Below are positions 6,833 to 15,037 of a stretch of DNA of 15,076 nt, one piece after another. A program made the translations under genes and the position numbers. Position 1 is the first letter of the stretch, and each line of letters begins with the position of its first letter. The stretch spans positions 1-15,076 of the forward strand of contig BQJS01000119.1 in the NCBI GenBank assembly GCA_021604825.1, read 5' to 3'. This DNA is from Phycisphaerae bacterium (lineage in GTDB: Bacteria > Planctomycetota > Phycisphaerae > UBA1845). The notes below the pieces were generated by a model, which saw only the letters and a list, made by a program, of their open reading frames with translations, ran no database searches and was not told where the DNA came from.

Positions 6833-9800
6833 TTAGCGCTCCGGGTCAGGGACAGATGACTTTGTGGGCCATAGAAATTCCCATATTGGCCGCAACAATT
6901 TTCCCTTTGAACGCCAGGCATACTTAAAATCTTTCTCGATCACACAGAAGCACGGCACGAGGATCAATGTCAACAACGTCGCGAACGCCAAACCGGCTGC
7001 GATTGAGATACCCATGGGAATCAGAAACTTCGCTTGAAACGAGGTCTCGGACAGCAACGGTGCGAGCCCCAAGACCGTGGTGATCGAGGTCAGCAGAATC
7101 GCCCGCAACCGAGCCATGCCGCCATCGACGACGGCTTCTTTGATTGTGCGCCCTTCGGCAAGCCGCTGGTTGACAAAACTCACCAGGATCAGCGAATCGT
7201 TGACGACGATACCCGTCAGTGCCACCAGCCCGATGATCGAGAACATCGTCAGCGGATAACCCATGGCATAGTGACCGGCGAGCGCTCCGATGAACCCGAA
7301 CGGAATTGTCATCATGACAATGGCCGGTTGCGAATAGCTCTTGAACAATGCGACCAACAAAATGTAAATCCCTGCAAGTGCCAGCGCCCCGTCTCGTTTG
7401 ATCGAACTGAATGACTTTTGAAATTCTTCAGACTGTCCACCGAACCCGAACTTAACTCCAGGCGTGTCCTGTGCCCATTTCGCGAGATCGGGCCCCATCG
7501 CAGCCAACACTTCACGCGAATTGGCACGATCGTCATCTACGTCGGCTTTGACGGTAATGGTGCGCATCTGATCCTTGCGACGGATCGTGGCGTATCCAAC
7601 TCCGTCGCGAATCGAGGCGACTTCACGAATGGGAACGAGGTGGCCAGCCGGCGTGGCGATGCGCATCTGTTCGAGATCGGCAAGCTTGGCCCGTTGGGCC
7701 TCGGGATAGCGCACCATGATCTTGACGTCTTCGCGGTCGCGCTGAATCTTGCGGGCTTCCAATCCATAGAACGCAGCTCGAACCTGTGTGGCTAGACTCT
7801 CCGTGGTCAGCCCCAATGCCCTTCCCGAATCAAGCAACTCGACCAGAACCTCGCGTTGTCCCGAATCGAACGTGTCTTCAATGTCGTAAACACCTTCGAA
7901 TTCGTACAAGCGGGCTTTGATCTTGTTGGAAACAGTGTGCAGTTGCTCGGCGTCTTCACCAGAAATTTCAAGCTGAATTGCCGCGCCACCAGGGCCGCCG
8001 TGGATCGCCCGGAACGTCAGCGAATTGATCCCCGTCATGTTGGCCGTCCGCTCGCGCATATCACGCAGCAACTCGTCGCTGGATCGAACGCGGGTCTCGC
8101 CCGGTTCCAATTCGATAATTATTTGGCCTAAGTGGGAAGCGGCGGCGTCACCACCTTCCATGTTCATGTCGATCTGACCGCCGATCAGCGAGAAGCGCGT
8201 CTTGACTTCAGAGAACCCGCCCGTCGCCTCTTCCAGGAAGCGCATCTTTTCATCGGTCTGCTTGATGGTTGAACCGATCGGCAACTCCAGCCCGACGATC
8301 AACGAGTCCGCGTCCATCTTTTGAATGAACACGGTCTGCACACGGCCACCCGCAACCATCCCAACGGCTACGATCAACAACGCCATCGCCAGCGATACGG
8401 AGGCGTAGCGGTACTCGATAGCTTTCTCAAGCAGATGCCGGTAGCCCTTCTTGAGCTTCTGATCGACGAACCAAATTTGCTTTTGCCGCAAACCGTCCAA
8501 CCACAGACCGACTCGACCTTTGGTGGATGACCGCTTTTGCTTGCGGGCGGCGCGCTCGAAAGTTTCTGCGAGGTGCGATGGAAGGATCGTCAGCGCCTCA
8601 AACAGCGAAATCGCCAAGGCGCACATGACGATCATCGGAAGCACCCGCATGAAATCGCCCATCATGCCCTTGATGAACAGCAGCGGTGCGAACGCGATCA
8701 TCGTCGTGGCGATGGCGATGGTGACGGGCATGGTCACTTCTTCGGAACCCGTGATCGCCGCCAACTTCGGTTCAACGCCCTCTTCGATTTTCGTATAAAT
8801 GTGCTCACCAACGATGATCGCGTCGTCCACGAGCATTCCGAGGACCACGATCAACCCAAACATCGAAATCAGATTGAGCGTGATCCCGCCAACCTGCATG
8901 AGCGCAAACGTGCCGAGAATCGCCAGCACCAAACCCATCATTACCCAGAACGCCACCCGCCAATTCAAAAAGAACAGCAGCGACATGAATACAAACACCA
9001 GACCCCAGAATCCATTGCGCTGCAACAGGTCGAGGCGGCCTTCGATGTACACCGACAAATCAGAGTGCGTTTTGAGCGAGCCGATCTTGGGATATGGCGA
9101 GGCGTAAGCATCGTCGTAAATCTTCTGGAGCACCTTTCCCTGGCCGGTGAGATTGCTTGACCATGGGACATGAAACGGCTCGTGCATCTTGCCCGCTACC
9201 ATGGCTTTGACCTTGCGGGCGATATCAATCGCGTCTTGCTCATCGGTCTTGGACACCATCACACTGACGCCCGGTTTGCCGTCCATCCGCGAGAGTAAAT
9301 CGGTGTTTTCAAAACCATCGACCACGTCGGCGACATCGTTGAGACGAACGAGACGGCCCGACCCATCGGCGCGCACGATCAAGTCCTCAATTTCGACGCC
9401 GACGTCCTTCTCGCCGAGGGTGCGGACGGCAAGGTTGGCTCCACCGGTCTTGATCTGCCCACCAGGAAGGTCCATGTTTCCACGGCGAATCGCTTCAGAA
9501 ACATCCATGAAGGAGAGGCCATACTCGAGAAGCTGCTCGGGGCGCACCTCGACGCTGATCTCGTCGCGCTTGGTGCCAGAGAGTGTCACTTCGGTCACAC
9601 CGGGTAGGGCCAGCAAATCGTCGCGCAGCTGCTTGCCAAACGCTTTCAATTGCACGTCGGTCATGTCGCCAAAGAGCGAGACGTTGATCACTGGCAGCGT
9701 CGGTTCGAAACGGGCGACGACGGTTTCCTCAGCCTCCTGCGGAAAATCATCGCGCGGAATGGTATCGACGGCGTTTTTGATATCGGTGACCACGCGATCG

Positions 9801-10108
9801 ACGTCGTCGATTTCGTTGTACAGCTTGGCCAGGATCACGCTGGAGCCTTCGCGGATCGTGGATTCGATCTTTTCAATGCCCTGGATGTTCTTGATTTGTT
9901 CCTCGATCTTGATGGTGATTCCCTTTTCGACTTCGGCGGGCGACGCACCGGGATACGGCGTGCTGATCATCACCTGCTTCGGACGCACTTCGGGAAACAT
10001 TTCGCGGACGAGGGTGAATGCGCAGTATCCCCCACCGACGACGATCGAATACATCAACAAATTGACGAGTATCGGATTTCTAACGCTGAGGCGTGGAAGG
10101 GATTTCAA
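6833..10108 (-). CDS. RND-family efflux transporter permease
   Basis: This is the proton-driven inner-membrane pump of a tripartite export system (AcrB/HAE1-like). Its 1091 aa have the RND plan: first helix about 13-33, a large periplasmic porter loop (about 40-360, starting VREMFPEVRPKQV), helices 2-6 (about 367-510), a cytoplasmic basic linker (about 520-545), helix 7 (about 569-588), a second porter loop, and helices 8-12 (about 907-1055). The proton-relay pair is present in helix 4: GMLVDDAIIVGEH (424-436) with D428/D429. In helix 10 the usual lysine region reads GIVVNDSLILVSF (966-978), with N970-D971. Translation starts at TTG 10108: GGAGG lies 7 nt upstream, and the next Met (19) is already inside helix 1. 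The TTGA overlap with the adaptor stop implies coupling. No outer-membrane factor or regulator is adjacent, so the substrate is unknown. Confidence 0.95.
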   Translation of the reverse strand: MKSLPRLSVRNPILVNLLMYSIVVGGGYCAFTLVREMFPEVRPKQVMISTPYPGASPAEVEKGITIKIEEQIKNIQGIEKIESTIREGSSVILAKLYNEIDDVDRVVTDIKNAVDTIPRDDFPQEAEETVVARFEPTLPVINVSLFGDMTDVQLKAFGKQLRDDLLALPGVTEVTLSGTKRDEISVEVRPEQLLEYGLSFMDVSEAIRRGNMDLPGGQIKTGGANLAVRTLGEKDVGVEIEDLIVRADGSGRLVRLNDVADVVDGFENTDLLSRMDGKPGVSVMVSKTDEQDAIDIARKVKAMVAGKMHEPFHVPWSSNLTGQGKVLQKIYDDAYASPYPKIGSLKTHSDLSVYIEGRLDLLQRNGFWGLVFVFMSLLFFLNWRVAFWVMMGLVLAILGTFALMQVGGITLNLISMFGLIVVLGMLVDDAIIVGEHIYTKIEEGVEPKLAAITGSEEVTMPVTIAIATTMIAFAPLLFIKGMMGDFMRVLPMIVMCALAISLFEALTILPSHLAETFERAARKQKRSSTKGRVGLWLDGLRQKQIWFVDQKLKKGYRHLLEKAIEYRYASVSLAMALLIVAVGMVAGGRVQTVFIQKMDADSLIVGLELPIGSTIKQTDEKMRFLEEATGGFSEVKTRFSLIGGQIDMNMEGGDAAASHLGQIIIELEPGETRVRSSDELLRDMRERTANMTGINSLTFRAIHGGPGGAAIQLEISGEDAEQLHTVSNKIKARLYEFEGVYDIEDTFDSGQREVLVELLDSGRALGLTTESLATQVRAAFYGLEARKIQRDREDVKIMVRYPEAQRAKLADLEQMRIATPAGHLVPIREVASIRDGVGYATIRRKDQMRTITVKADVDDDRANSREVLAAMGPDLAKWAQDTPGVKFGFGGQSEEFQKSFSSIKRDGALALAGIYILLVALFKSYSQPAIVMMTIPFGFIGALAGHYAMGYPLTMFSIIGLVALTGIVVNDSLILVSFVNQRLAEGRTIKEAVVDGGMARLRAILLTSITTVLGLAPLLSETSFQAKFLIPMGISIAAGLAFATLLTLILVPCFCVIEKDFKYAWRSKGKLLRPIWEFLWPTKSSVPDPER

Positions 10109-11412
10109 CTTTCGCCCTCCCCGCTCTTGGCAAGACCGGCCGATGTGGCGTCTTCAAACCCATCCGAAGTGGCCACAAAGTTGGGTTCTCCCTCGATGCG
10201 AATGGGTGCGTCATCGTAGAGAATGTCGAGGTTGCTGGTGATGATCAGATCGCCGGGATTCACATCGCCGGCTAACACCGCGTCATCTTCGAGGAACCTT
10301 AGGATCTCGACTTCGCGAAAGTGCGCTTTGTGACCGTTGGCGACGAACACCTTGCCATCAACGACGGCATGACGGGGCACGATCAGGGCGGTCATCAATA
10401 GATCGCCGTCGACGGCGGCTTTGACGAAGTACCCCGGTAGCAGCGGCATCTCCTGCCGTCGGTTGTCCACTTCGACATAGACGCGATAGGTGCGGTTGAA
10501 GACGTCTGCGCTCGGGGCGATACGGGCCACCGTCCCTTCCCAATGCACTTTGGGCATGCTTTCAACGTAGAGTTCGACGCGAGCGCCAACCGTGGCTTGA
10601 TCGCGGGTGGACACGGGCAGTTCGATTGGAATCTCGATGCGATCAAGATTGAGCATATCGAGCATGGGCGTACCCATTTGCGCGCGATCGCCCACATCCA
10701 CGCTGATCGAATCGATCTGACCATCGAATGGCGCTTTGATTTCGCAACGTTCAATATTGAGTTGAGCACGTTCAGCCGCCGCGACCGCGCCTGCTTTCAC
10801 GGCTTCGAGTTGCATTCTCTGGGGTTTGATCAGAGCAACCCTATTGTCGATCTGCTGTTTGGCTCGAAGCGCGACCTGATAGCGCAAGCGATTGGCGTCC
10901 CGCTCGGTTTTGGGTGCAGCCCCCTTGGCGAACAAGGCTTCAACGCGATCGTATTCTTCACGCGTCAATTCGAGATCGGATTCGGCAATCTCCAGCAGCG
11001 AGCGCTGGTTCTGCAACTCGACACCGAGTTGTTGAATCTGGGCGTCCTGCGATGCCATTCGACTTTCGGCTTCGTGCAATTCCTGACGATACTGCCGATC
11101 GTCGAGGCGGATCAGCACATCCCCCTTGGCCACCCGATCGCCCACGTCGATGTTGTTGACGCGCTCGATCACTGGGGCATTCACCTCAGCCGTCAGCGTC
11201 GCCCGTTTGTCGGCCAGCGCACTGCCATACCCGCGAAGCACATCGCGAACCTTCGTCGGCGTCAATTCAATCGTCGCCACCATGGGTGCCCGCGACTCGA
11301 TTTCACGCTGTGGTGGCTGAGGTTTGGTCGCAACCAAAGTGATAAAAATGCCAATACCGCCCGCGGTAAAACCGGCGATCAGAATGCAAGACGTCGCGAA
11401 TTTTCGCCACAT
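10105..11412 (-). CDS. Periplasmic adaptor (membrane fusion protein) of an RND efflux pump
   Basis: HlyD/AcrA-type adaptors link the RND pump to an outer-membrane channel. The 435-aa protein has an N-terminal membrane anchor (about 8-28, CILIAGFTAGGIGIFITLVA) without a lipobox in the right place. The first lipoyl half (about 74-105, ending VGDRVAKGDVLIRLDD) and second half (about 223-254, IKAPFDGQIDSISVDVGDRA) are separated by a long helical hairpin (about 106-220, with EAESRMASQDAQIQQLGVEL). A beta-barrel domain follows (about 258-340) and then a membrane-proximal domain (about 341-405, IVPRHAVVDGKVFVANG). The last 30 residues are acidic and unmatched. It precedes the permease gene with a 4-nt overlap and has a plausible promoter at about 11457-11485. 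ATG 11412 has no clear ribosome site. Confidence 0.94.
   Translation of the reverse strand: MWRKFATSCILIAGFTAGGIGIFITLVATKPQPPQREIESRAPMVATIELTPTKVRDVLRGYGSALADKRATLTAEVNAPVIERVNNIDVGDRVAKGDVLIRLDDRQYRQELHEAESRMASQDAQIQQLGVELQNQRSLLEIAESDLELTREEYDRVEALFAKGAAPKTERDANRLRYQVALRAKQQIDNRVALIKPQRMQLEAVKAGAVAAAERAQLNIERCEIKAPFDGQIDSISVDVGDRAQMGTPMLDMLNLDRIEIPIELPVSTRDQATVGARVELYVESMPKVHWEGTVARIAPSADVFNRTYRVYVEVDNRRQEMPLLPGYFVKAAVDGDLLMTALIVPRHAVVDGKVFVANGHKAHFREVEILRFLEDDAVLAGDVNPGDLIITSNLDILYDDAPIRIEGEPNFVATSDGFEDATSAGLAKSGEGES
10116..10120 (-). promoter_or_regulatory. Shine-Dalgarno that fixes the TTG start of the RND permease
   Basis: GGAGG within GGGGAGGG, in the last codons of the adaptor gene, stands 7 nt before TTG 10108-10106. 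The adaptor stop TGA shares three bases of this TTGA. It is one of the strongest ribosome sites in the window and supports the non-ATG start. Confidence 0.75.
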
Positions 11413-11456
11413 TATTAGGGATGCCCCACCATATTGAGAATTCGAATCAACGGGGG

Positions 11457-11485
11457 ATTATAAGCATCGCCGAATGGATGGACAT
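11457..11485 (-). promoter_or_regulatory. Likely promoter of the adaptor-RND operon
   Basis: A perfect TATAAT lies at 11462-11457 on the minus strand. Seventeen nt upstream is ATGTCC (11485-11480), only 3 of 6 matches to TTGACA. Transcription would begin near 11450, about 38 nt before the adaptor ATG. The weak -35 suggests help from an activator or a weak promoter. Motif match only. Confidence 0.42.
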
Positions 11486-11632
11486 GGCCATTCTTGCGGA
11501 TTCCCACAACAACCGACGAAGCTAGGGAATACCTGACAATGCATGCGAAAGTATTGAATAGGACCGCCAAGCGGAGATCGGGTTGGGATCGTGATACGGC
11601 GACTACGGTATTCTGTGGCGTTCGCGCTATGC

Positions 11633-11660
11633 CGTCATTCCCGCGCACGCGGGAATCCAG
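11633..11660. repeat. Short palindromic repeat of the dispersed CATTCCCGCG type
   Basis: ATTCCCGCG (11637-11645) and CGCGGGAAT (11648-11656) form a perfect 9-bp inverted repeat with a 2-nt centre, flanked by CGTC and CCAG. This layout matches a class of small intergenic palindromes that I recall as present in many copies in various bacterial genomes. It lies about 24 nt beyond the stop of the yceH-family gene. It may help end or stabilise that transcript, although no T-run follows. Only one copy is in the window, so repeat status is inferred. Confidence 0.55.
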
Positions 11661-11683
11661 ATCGCAGGGCGGCCATTTGGCGG

Positions 11684-12370
11684 CTACGACATCAGCTGAT
11701 TGAACTGTGATTCCAACGTTTCGACCCTTGCTCGCAAATCATCGACTTCTTTTTGCAATTGTTCGACGGTTTCGTCTTTCGGCGGTTGCGCGGCAGGTTG
11801 TGGCCGCGGGGTCGCCAATGCTACCGGTTCCGATGCACCCTCACCCGATACCGTCGGTGCGTCCTCGTCATCATCCGTGTAGAGCAGGTGGGCGTGGCGG
11901 ATGGCTGATCGTCCGGGTTCGCGGGGTAGGGCTTTTAGCATGGGTGTTTCGGCGCTTGCGAGGCAGTCGAGGACGATCGTGACGGCTGCGATGTCGTCGA
12001 AAGGTACGAAGCGTGAGCAGCGCGATCGAAGCTCACCGACGGTTTGTGGTCCTCGCAGGAGCAATTCCGTCATCACCGCTCGCTCGCGTTTCTGCCAACC
12101 GTAATGTTGTTCGACTTCGTGTTTGAACTTTTTGGAGCGCGCCCCAGCGCCAGGCAGCAGCATCGTCACCAGTCCCTTTTCGCGCAGCGATTCGAGCGTC
12201 TCCCAGACGACATCTTCGTCGAGGTCCATCACCGGATCGCGATTTTGTTTTTGATTGCACGCCGCGACGATGGCCTTTTCGGTCATCGGGTAGTAGTCCG
12301 GTTGGGCCATCGACTTCTCGAGCAACGAACCCAAAACACGCCGTTCAAACGAATCCAAGGAAGTTTGCAT
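11684..12370 (-). CDS. YceH/UPF0502 (DUF480) family protein with a coiled-coil tail
   Basis: The first 165 or so residues follow E. coli YceH closely: ERRVLGSLLEKS (9-20), YYPMTEKAIVAACNQKQNRD (26-45), DPVMDL (45-50), TELLLRGPQTVGELRSRCSR (101-120) and LPREPGRSAIRHAHLL (148-163). The family has two winged-helix domains; its cellular role is not established. This copy adds a tail: an acidic DDDEDAP stretch, a proline/alanine linker (about 180-198) and a heptad-like coiled coil (about 200-226, VEQLQKEVDDLRARVETLES). A TTG at 12391 would extend it by 7 codons, but ATG 12370 has AAGG 7 nt upstream and begins at the family's N-terminus. The 205-nt gap up to cpaE shows no gene. It is probably its own transcription unit. 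Confidence 0.93.
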   Translation of the reverse strand: MQTSLDSFERRVLGSLLEKSMAQPDYYPMTEKAIVAACNQKQNRDPVMDLDEDVVWETLESLREKGLVTMLLPGAGARSKKFKHEVEQHYGWQKRERAVMTELLLRGPQTVGELRSRCSRFVPFDDIAAVTIVLDCLASAETPMLKALPREPGRSAIRHAHLLYTDDDEDAPTVSGEGASEPVALATPRPQPAAQPPKDETVEQLQKEVDDLRARVETLESQFNQLMS

Positions 12371-12575
12371 CGCTGCACCTTTTGGAAGCAATCAAATAAG
12401 ACGCCAGCGCACGACCGCCAGCGAAGCATATCGGTGCAGGGTATCCGCCCAAATTGGCGTGCGTCAACTCACGGGAACTTGGGACTGATGGCGTATAGGT
12501 GGAATATCTTGGGATATGCCTGCAGACTCGGCATTGGGTGTGCGAAGGGCAGTGCTTGAGATTCGCCTGCGCAGT

Positions 12576-13766
12576 CTAACCGCGCTTCCAAATCCGACTA
12601 AAGAGGCCTGAAGACTGCGTGGCGGCTGGCTCGTCTTGCGATGTCTCGTTGTTGAAGAGTCGCTTGGCGATGCCCTGAATCGCGAGACGCGCAGGGCTGT
12701 CGGGCGATTCCGAATACATCGGAGCGCCGAGGTCCAGTGCCGACTGCACGTGTCGATAGTCGTTCGGGATCGTCGCGAAGATCGGCCGCTGAAAGTGCGA
12801 CTCTACTTCACTCGGGGTGATGCGTTCAAAGTTGGCTTTGTAACGATTCAGCACGATCTCAATGTGGTCCGCCGGCACGCTCATTTGCTGCAAGATCTGG
12901 AAAATTCGCGTCGCGTTGCGAATCGACGCCACACTAAGCTGCGAAACAACGATCACGCGCTCGGCTGCATGGACGGCGGCTGCACTCAAGAAGCTGAATG
13001 TGCGCGGCAGATCGACGACCACATACGGGTACATCTCGTTTAGCACCTGGAAGGTTTGCGTTGTGGCTTCTGGAGAAACAGACCGCGCCCCTTCGACATC
13101 GTTGGGTCGCGCGAAAAGTGCGATGTTGTCGTGAACGACCTCCGCCGCTTTGGTTAGAAATTCCTTGTCAATCTGCTGGCCATCAACGCAAATGTCAGCC
13201 AGCGTGTATTTGGGCTCGCTGTCAAACGCGCAGGCCACATCGCCGAATTCCAAATCCATATCGACCAGCCCGCAATGAGATTCGGACAAGCCAGCCAATT
13301 CCATTGCCAGGTTGCACGAAACGGTCGTGGCACCAACACCGCCAGACGAACCGATCACACAGATCCGCTTTCCTGCCGGTGCGGAAACCTGAATGTTGGA
13401 AGCGATACGATTCACCGCGTCGCGCAGGTCCACCTCATCGATGGGCCAATGGACGAATTGGTTGCACCCGGTCCGCATCGCGCGAATGATCTTCGCGGGG
13501 TCCGAATCATTACTGACACCGATGATCCCACAATTCGGCTGCACTTTGCCGGTGTATTCAATCGCTTCAAAACCAAGCGCGGCTTCGTCGTCCAGATTGA
13601 TCGCGACAGCATCGACGGTCGTCGTGCGCATGCCTTCGCGAAATTCCTCGATGTCGGCCGTCTCACCCAGGACGGTCACCTGATTCTGGGCTTCAAACGG
13701 GGCTGCGAAAGGCACATCGCCCGGAGCAGAAGCCGAGAAGAGACACAAGCGTAGTTTTTGACCCAT
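12576..13766 (-). CDS. cpaE: CpaE/TadZ-like pilus-localisation ATPase with pseudo-receiver domain
   Basis: CpaE/TadZ proteins fuse a receiver-like domain to a ParA/MinD-type ATPase and place Flp/Tad pilus machines at a site in the cell. Residues 1-125 form the receiver-like part, but the phospho-acceptor position reads AINLD (55-59), with Asn57 instead of Asp, so it should not be phosphorylated. The ATPase part (about 133-375) has the loop GSSGGVGATTVSCNLA (139-154), followed by VDMDLEFGD (168-176) and VVVDLPRTFSF (249-259). The loop lacks the Walker A lysine (Ala146) and also the ParA signature lysine (Ser141). Both changes fit the atypical TadZ loop, so ATPase activity is doubtful. The C-terminal tail is a Ser/Gln linker ending in basic RIWKRG. 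GAGGT lies 6 nt before the ATG. No other tad genes are present. Confidence 0.9.
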   Translation of the reverse strand: MGQKLRLCLFSASAPGDVPFAAPFEAQNQVTVLGETADIEEFREGMRTTTVDAVAINLDDEAALGFEAIEYTGKVQPNCGIIGVSNDSDPAKIIRAMRTGCNQFVHWPIDEVDLRDAVNRIASNIQVSAPAGKRICVIGSSGGVGATTVSCNLAMELAGLSESHCGLVDMDLEFGDVACAFDSEPKYTLADICVDGQQIDKEFLTKAAEVVHDNIALFARPNDVEGARSVSPEATTQTFQVLNEMYPYVVVDLPRTFSFLSAAAVHAAERVIVVSQLSVASIRNATRIFQILQQMSVPADHIEIVLNRYKANFERITPSEVESHFQRPIFATIPNDYRHVQSALDLGAPMYSESPDSPARLAIQGIAKRLFNNETSQDEPAATQSSGLFSRIWKRG

Positions 13767-13911
13767 TGCGATACCTCGTTGTTATGTCCGCCAACCTCGC
13801 CTCAAACCGAAGCGAAGCCCGCGCCTACACAACTCCATATCGGTCAGTGGGGCCATCGCATTGGGAAATAAGACCGAACTTCTGACGGACCGATAATCCC
13901 CCGCCTCCGTC

Positions 13912-13939
13912 TTGACCTTCCACGGGATGATTCTACCAT
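13912..13939 (+). promoter_or_regulatory. gap: Likely sigma70-type promoter of gap
   Basis: TTGACC (13912-13917, 5 of 6) and TACCAT (13934-13939, 4 of 6) are 16 nt apart. Transcription would start near 13946, giving a leader of about 63 nt with a hairpin at its very beginning. It lies in the 242-nt divergent gap shared with cpaE. Motif match by eye. Confidence 0.42.
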
Positions 13940-13949
13940 CGCCAGTGGT

Positions 13950-13976
13950 TCGCCCGGCGGCGCGTTGCTCGGGCGA
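13950..13976 (+). repeat. gap: Hairpin in the gap leader
   Basis: TCGCCCG (13950-13956) pairs perfectly with CGGGCGA (13970-13976) around a 13-nt GC-rich loop. If the promoter at 13912-13939 is right, this hairpin begins only a few nucleotides from the mRNA 5' end and leaves the ribosome site (AGGAG, 13996-14000) free. A 5' stabilising stem is one possible role; an operator is another. Confidence 0.35.
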
Positions 13977-14008
13977 CATGCTTTAACCGCATTCCAGGAG
14001 ATCACATC

Positions 14009-15037
14009 ATGGCGGTCACAGTCGGTATCAACGGTTTCGGACGTATTGGAAGATTGGCATTTCGGGCGATGTTCATGCGCCCGGATGATTTTAAGATTGT
14101 GGCGATCAATGACCTCGGTAACGCCAAGGCTCTGGAACTTCTCCTTAAATACGACACGGTGCATGGCCGCTTTCCCGGATCGGTTCAATCCGAAGGGGAA
14201 ACACTCATCGTCAACGGACAGAAAATCGAAGTCCTGACCGAGCGCAATCCGGCGAATCTTCCCTGGGCGAAAATGAAAGTGGACATCGCCCTTGAATCAA
14301 CCGGTGTATTCACCAAGCGTTCGTCCGAAAAAGGTGGCTATGGCGACCACCTCACCGCCGGCGCGAAGAAGGTCATCCTCAGCGCTCCCGCCAAAGACGA
14401 GCCGGACATGACCGTCGTATTCGGTGTGAACGAAAAGAAGCTCACGTCCGAACACAAGTGCATCTCAAACGCTAGCTGCACAACCAACTGCCTTGCACCA
14501 GTCGCTAAGGTCCTCAACGACAGCTTCGGTCTCAAAGAAGGTTTGATGACCACGATCCATGCGTACACCAACGATCAGCAAACCGCCGACCAACTCCATA
14601 GCGACCCGCGACGGGCAAGGGCGGCTGCTCAAAATATCATCCCAACCACAACCGGTGCAGCCAAAGCTGTTGGCAAGGTGATCCCAGAACTCAACGGCAA
14701 GCTGAACGGTTTCTCCTTGCGTGTTCCCGTACCAGACGGTTCATGCACGGACTTGGTGGCAACGTTGGACAAAGCAGTCACCGCCGACGAAGTCAACGCA
14801 GCGCTGAAGGCAGCGGCTGACGGACCGATGAAGAATTACCTGGAGTATTGCGAAGATCCGATCGTCAGTAGCGACATCATCGGTAACCCGCATGGTTCGA
14901 TCGTCGATTCACTCTGCACCATGACCATGCCAGCCGAACGCGGAAACATGGTCAAGGTCATCTCGTGGTACGACAACGAGTGGGGTTATTCGTGTCGAAC
15001 GGCTGACCTGATCAAACTCGCTGCAGATGTTGGCTAA
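14009..15037 (+). CDS. gap: Glyceraldehyde-3-phosphate dehydrogenase, type I
   Basis: This enzyme oxidises glyceraldehyde 3-phosphate to 1,3-bisphosphoglycerate with NAD+ and phosphate, in glycolysis and, reversed, in gluconeogenesis. The 342-aa protein is full length. The Rossmann start [11 protein letters not shown] is at 5-15. D35 in AINDLGN (32-38) points to NAD+ rather than NADP+ preference. The catalytic cysteine is C157 in [12 protein letters not shown] (153-164), with the activating histidine H184 in [10 protein letters not shown] (181-190). [20 protein letters not shown] (202-221) and [10 protein letters not shown] near the C-terminus are also characteristic. AGGAG lies 8 nt before the ATG. 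It is transcribed away from cpaE; the window ends 39 nt after the stop, so the downstream partner (often pgk) cannot be seen. Confidence 0.98.
   Translation: MAVTVGINGFGRIGRLAFRAMFMRPDDFKIVAINDLGNAKALELLLKYDTVHGRFPGSVQSEGETLIVNGQKIEVLTERNPANLPWAKMKVDIALESTGVFTKRSSEKGGYGDHLTAGAKKVILSAPAKDEPDMTVVFGVNEKKLTSEHKCISNASCTTNCLAPVAKVLNDSFGLKEGLMTTIHAYTNDQQTADQLHSDPRRARAAAQNIIPTTTGAAKAVGKVIPELNGKLNGFSLRVPVPDGSCTDLVATLDKAVTADEVNAALKAAADGPMKNYLEYCEDPIVSSDIIGNPHGSIVDSLCTMTMPAERGNMVKVISWYDNEWGYSCRTADLIKLAADVG

Noticed and set aside
9189..10241. A 350-codon open frame on the plus strand, opposite the RND permease
   Set aside because: The Ser/Arg/Thr-rich translation mirrors the codons of the opposite strand, while the permease itself is full length with all its motifs.
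10543..11418. A 291-codon open frame on the plus strand, opposite the adaptor gene
   Set aside because: Shadow of the adaptor gene, rich in His/Phe/Arg and without any recognisable domain.
11415..11648. A 77-codon minus-strand frame upstream of the adaptor gene
   Set aside because: It begins inside the palindromic repeat, has no ribosome site, spans the likely promoter of the adaptor operon and resembles no family.
12450..12475. A possible yceH promoter with TTGACG on the minus strand
   Set aside because: At 17-18 nt from it the -10 region matches only about 3 of 6 positions, so it is not distinguishable from chance.
12507..12522. Small inverted repeat ATATC / GATAT as a cpaE terminator
   Set aside because: The stem is only 5 AT-rich base pairs with no T-run, too weak to call a terminator.
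12044..12559. A 171-codon plus-strand frame opposite the yceH-family gene and running into the gap beyond
   Set aside because: Most of it is antisense to a conserved gene; the part beyond has no ribosome site and no recognisable sequence.
13782..13979. A 65-codon minus-strand frame between cpaE and gap
   Set aside because: It covers the proposed gap promoter and leader hairpin, is Arg-rich and has no domain or ribosome site.
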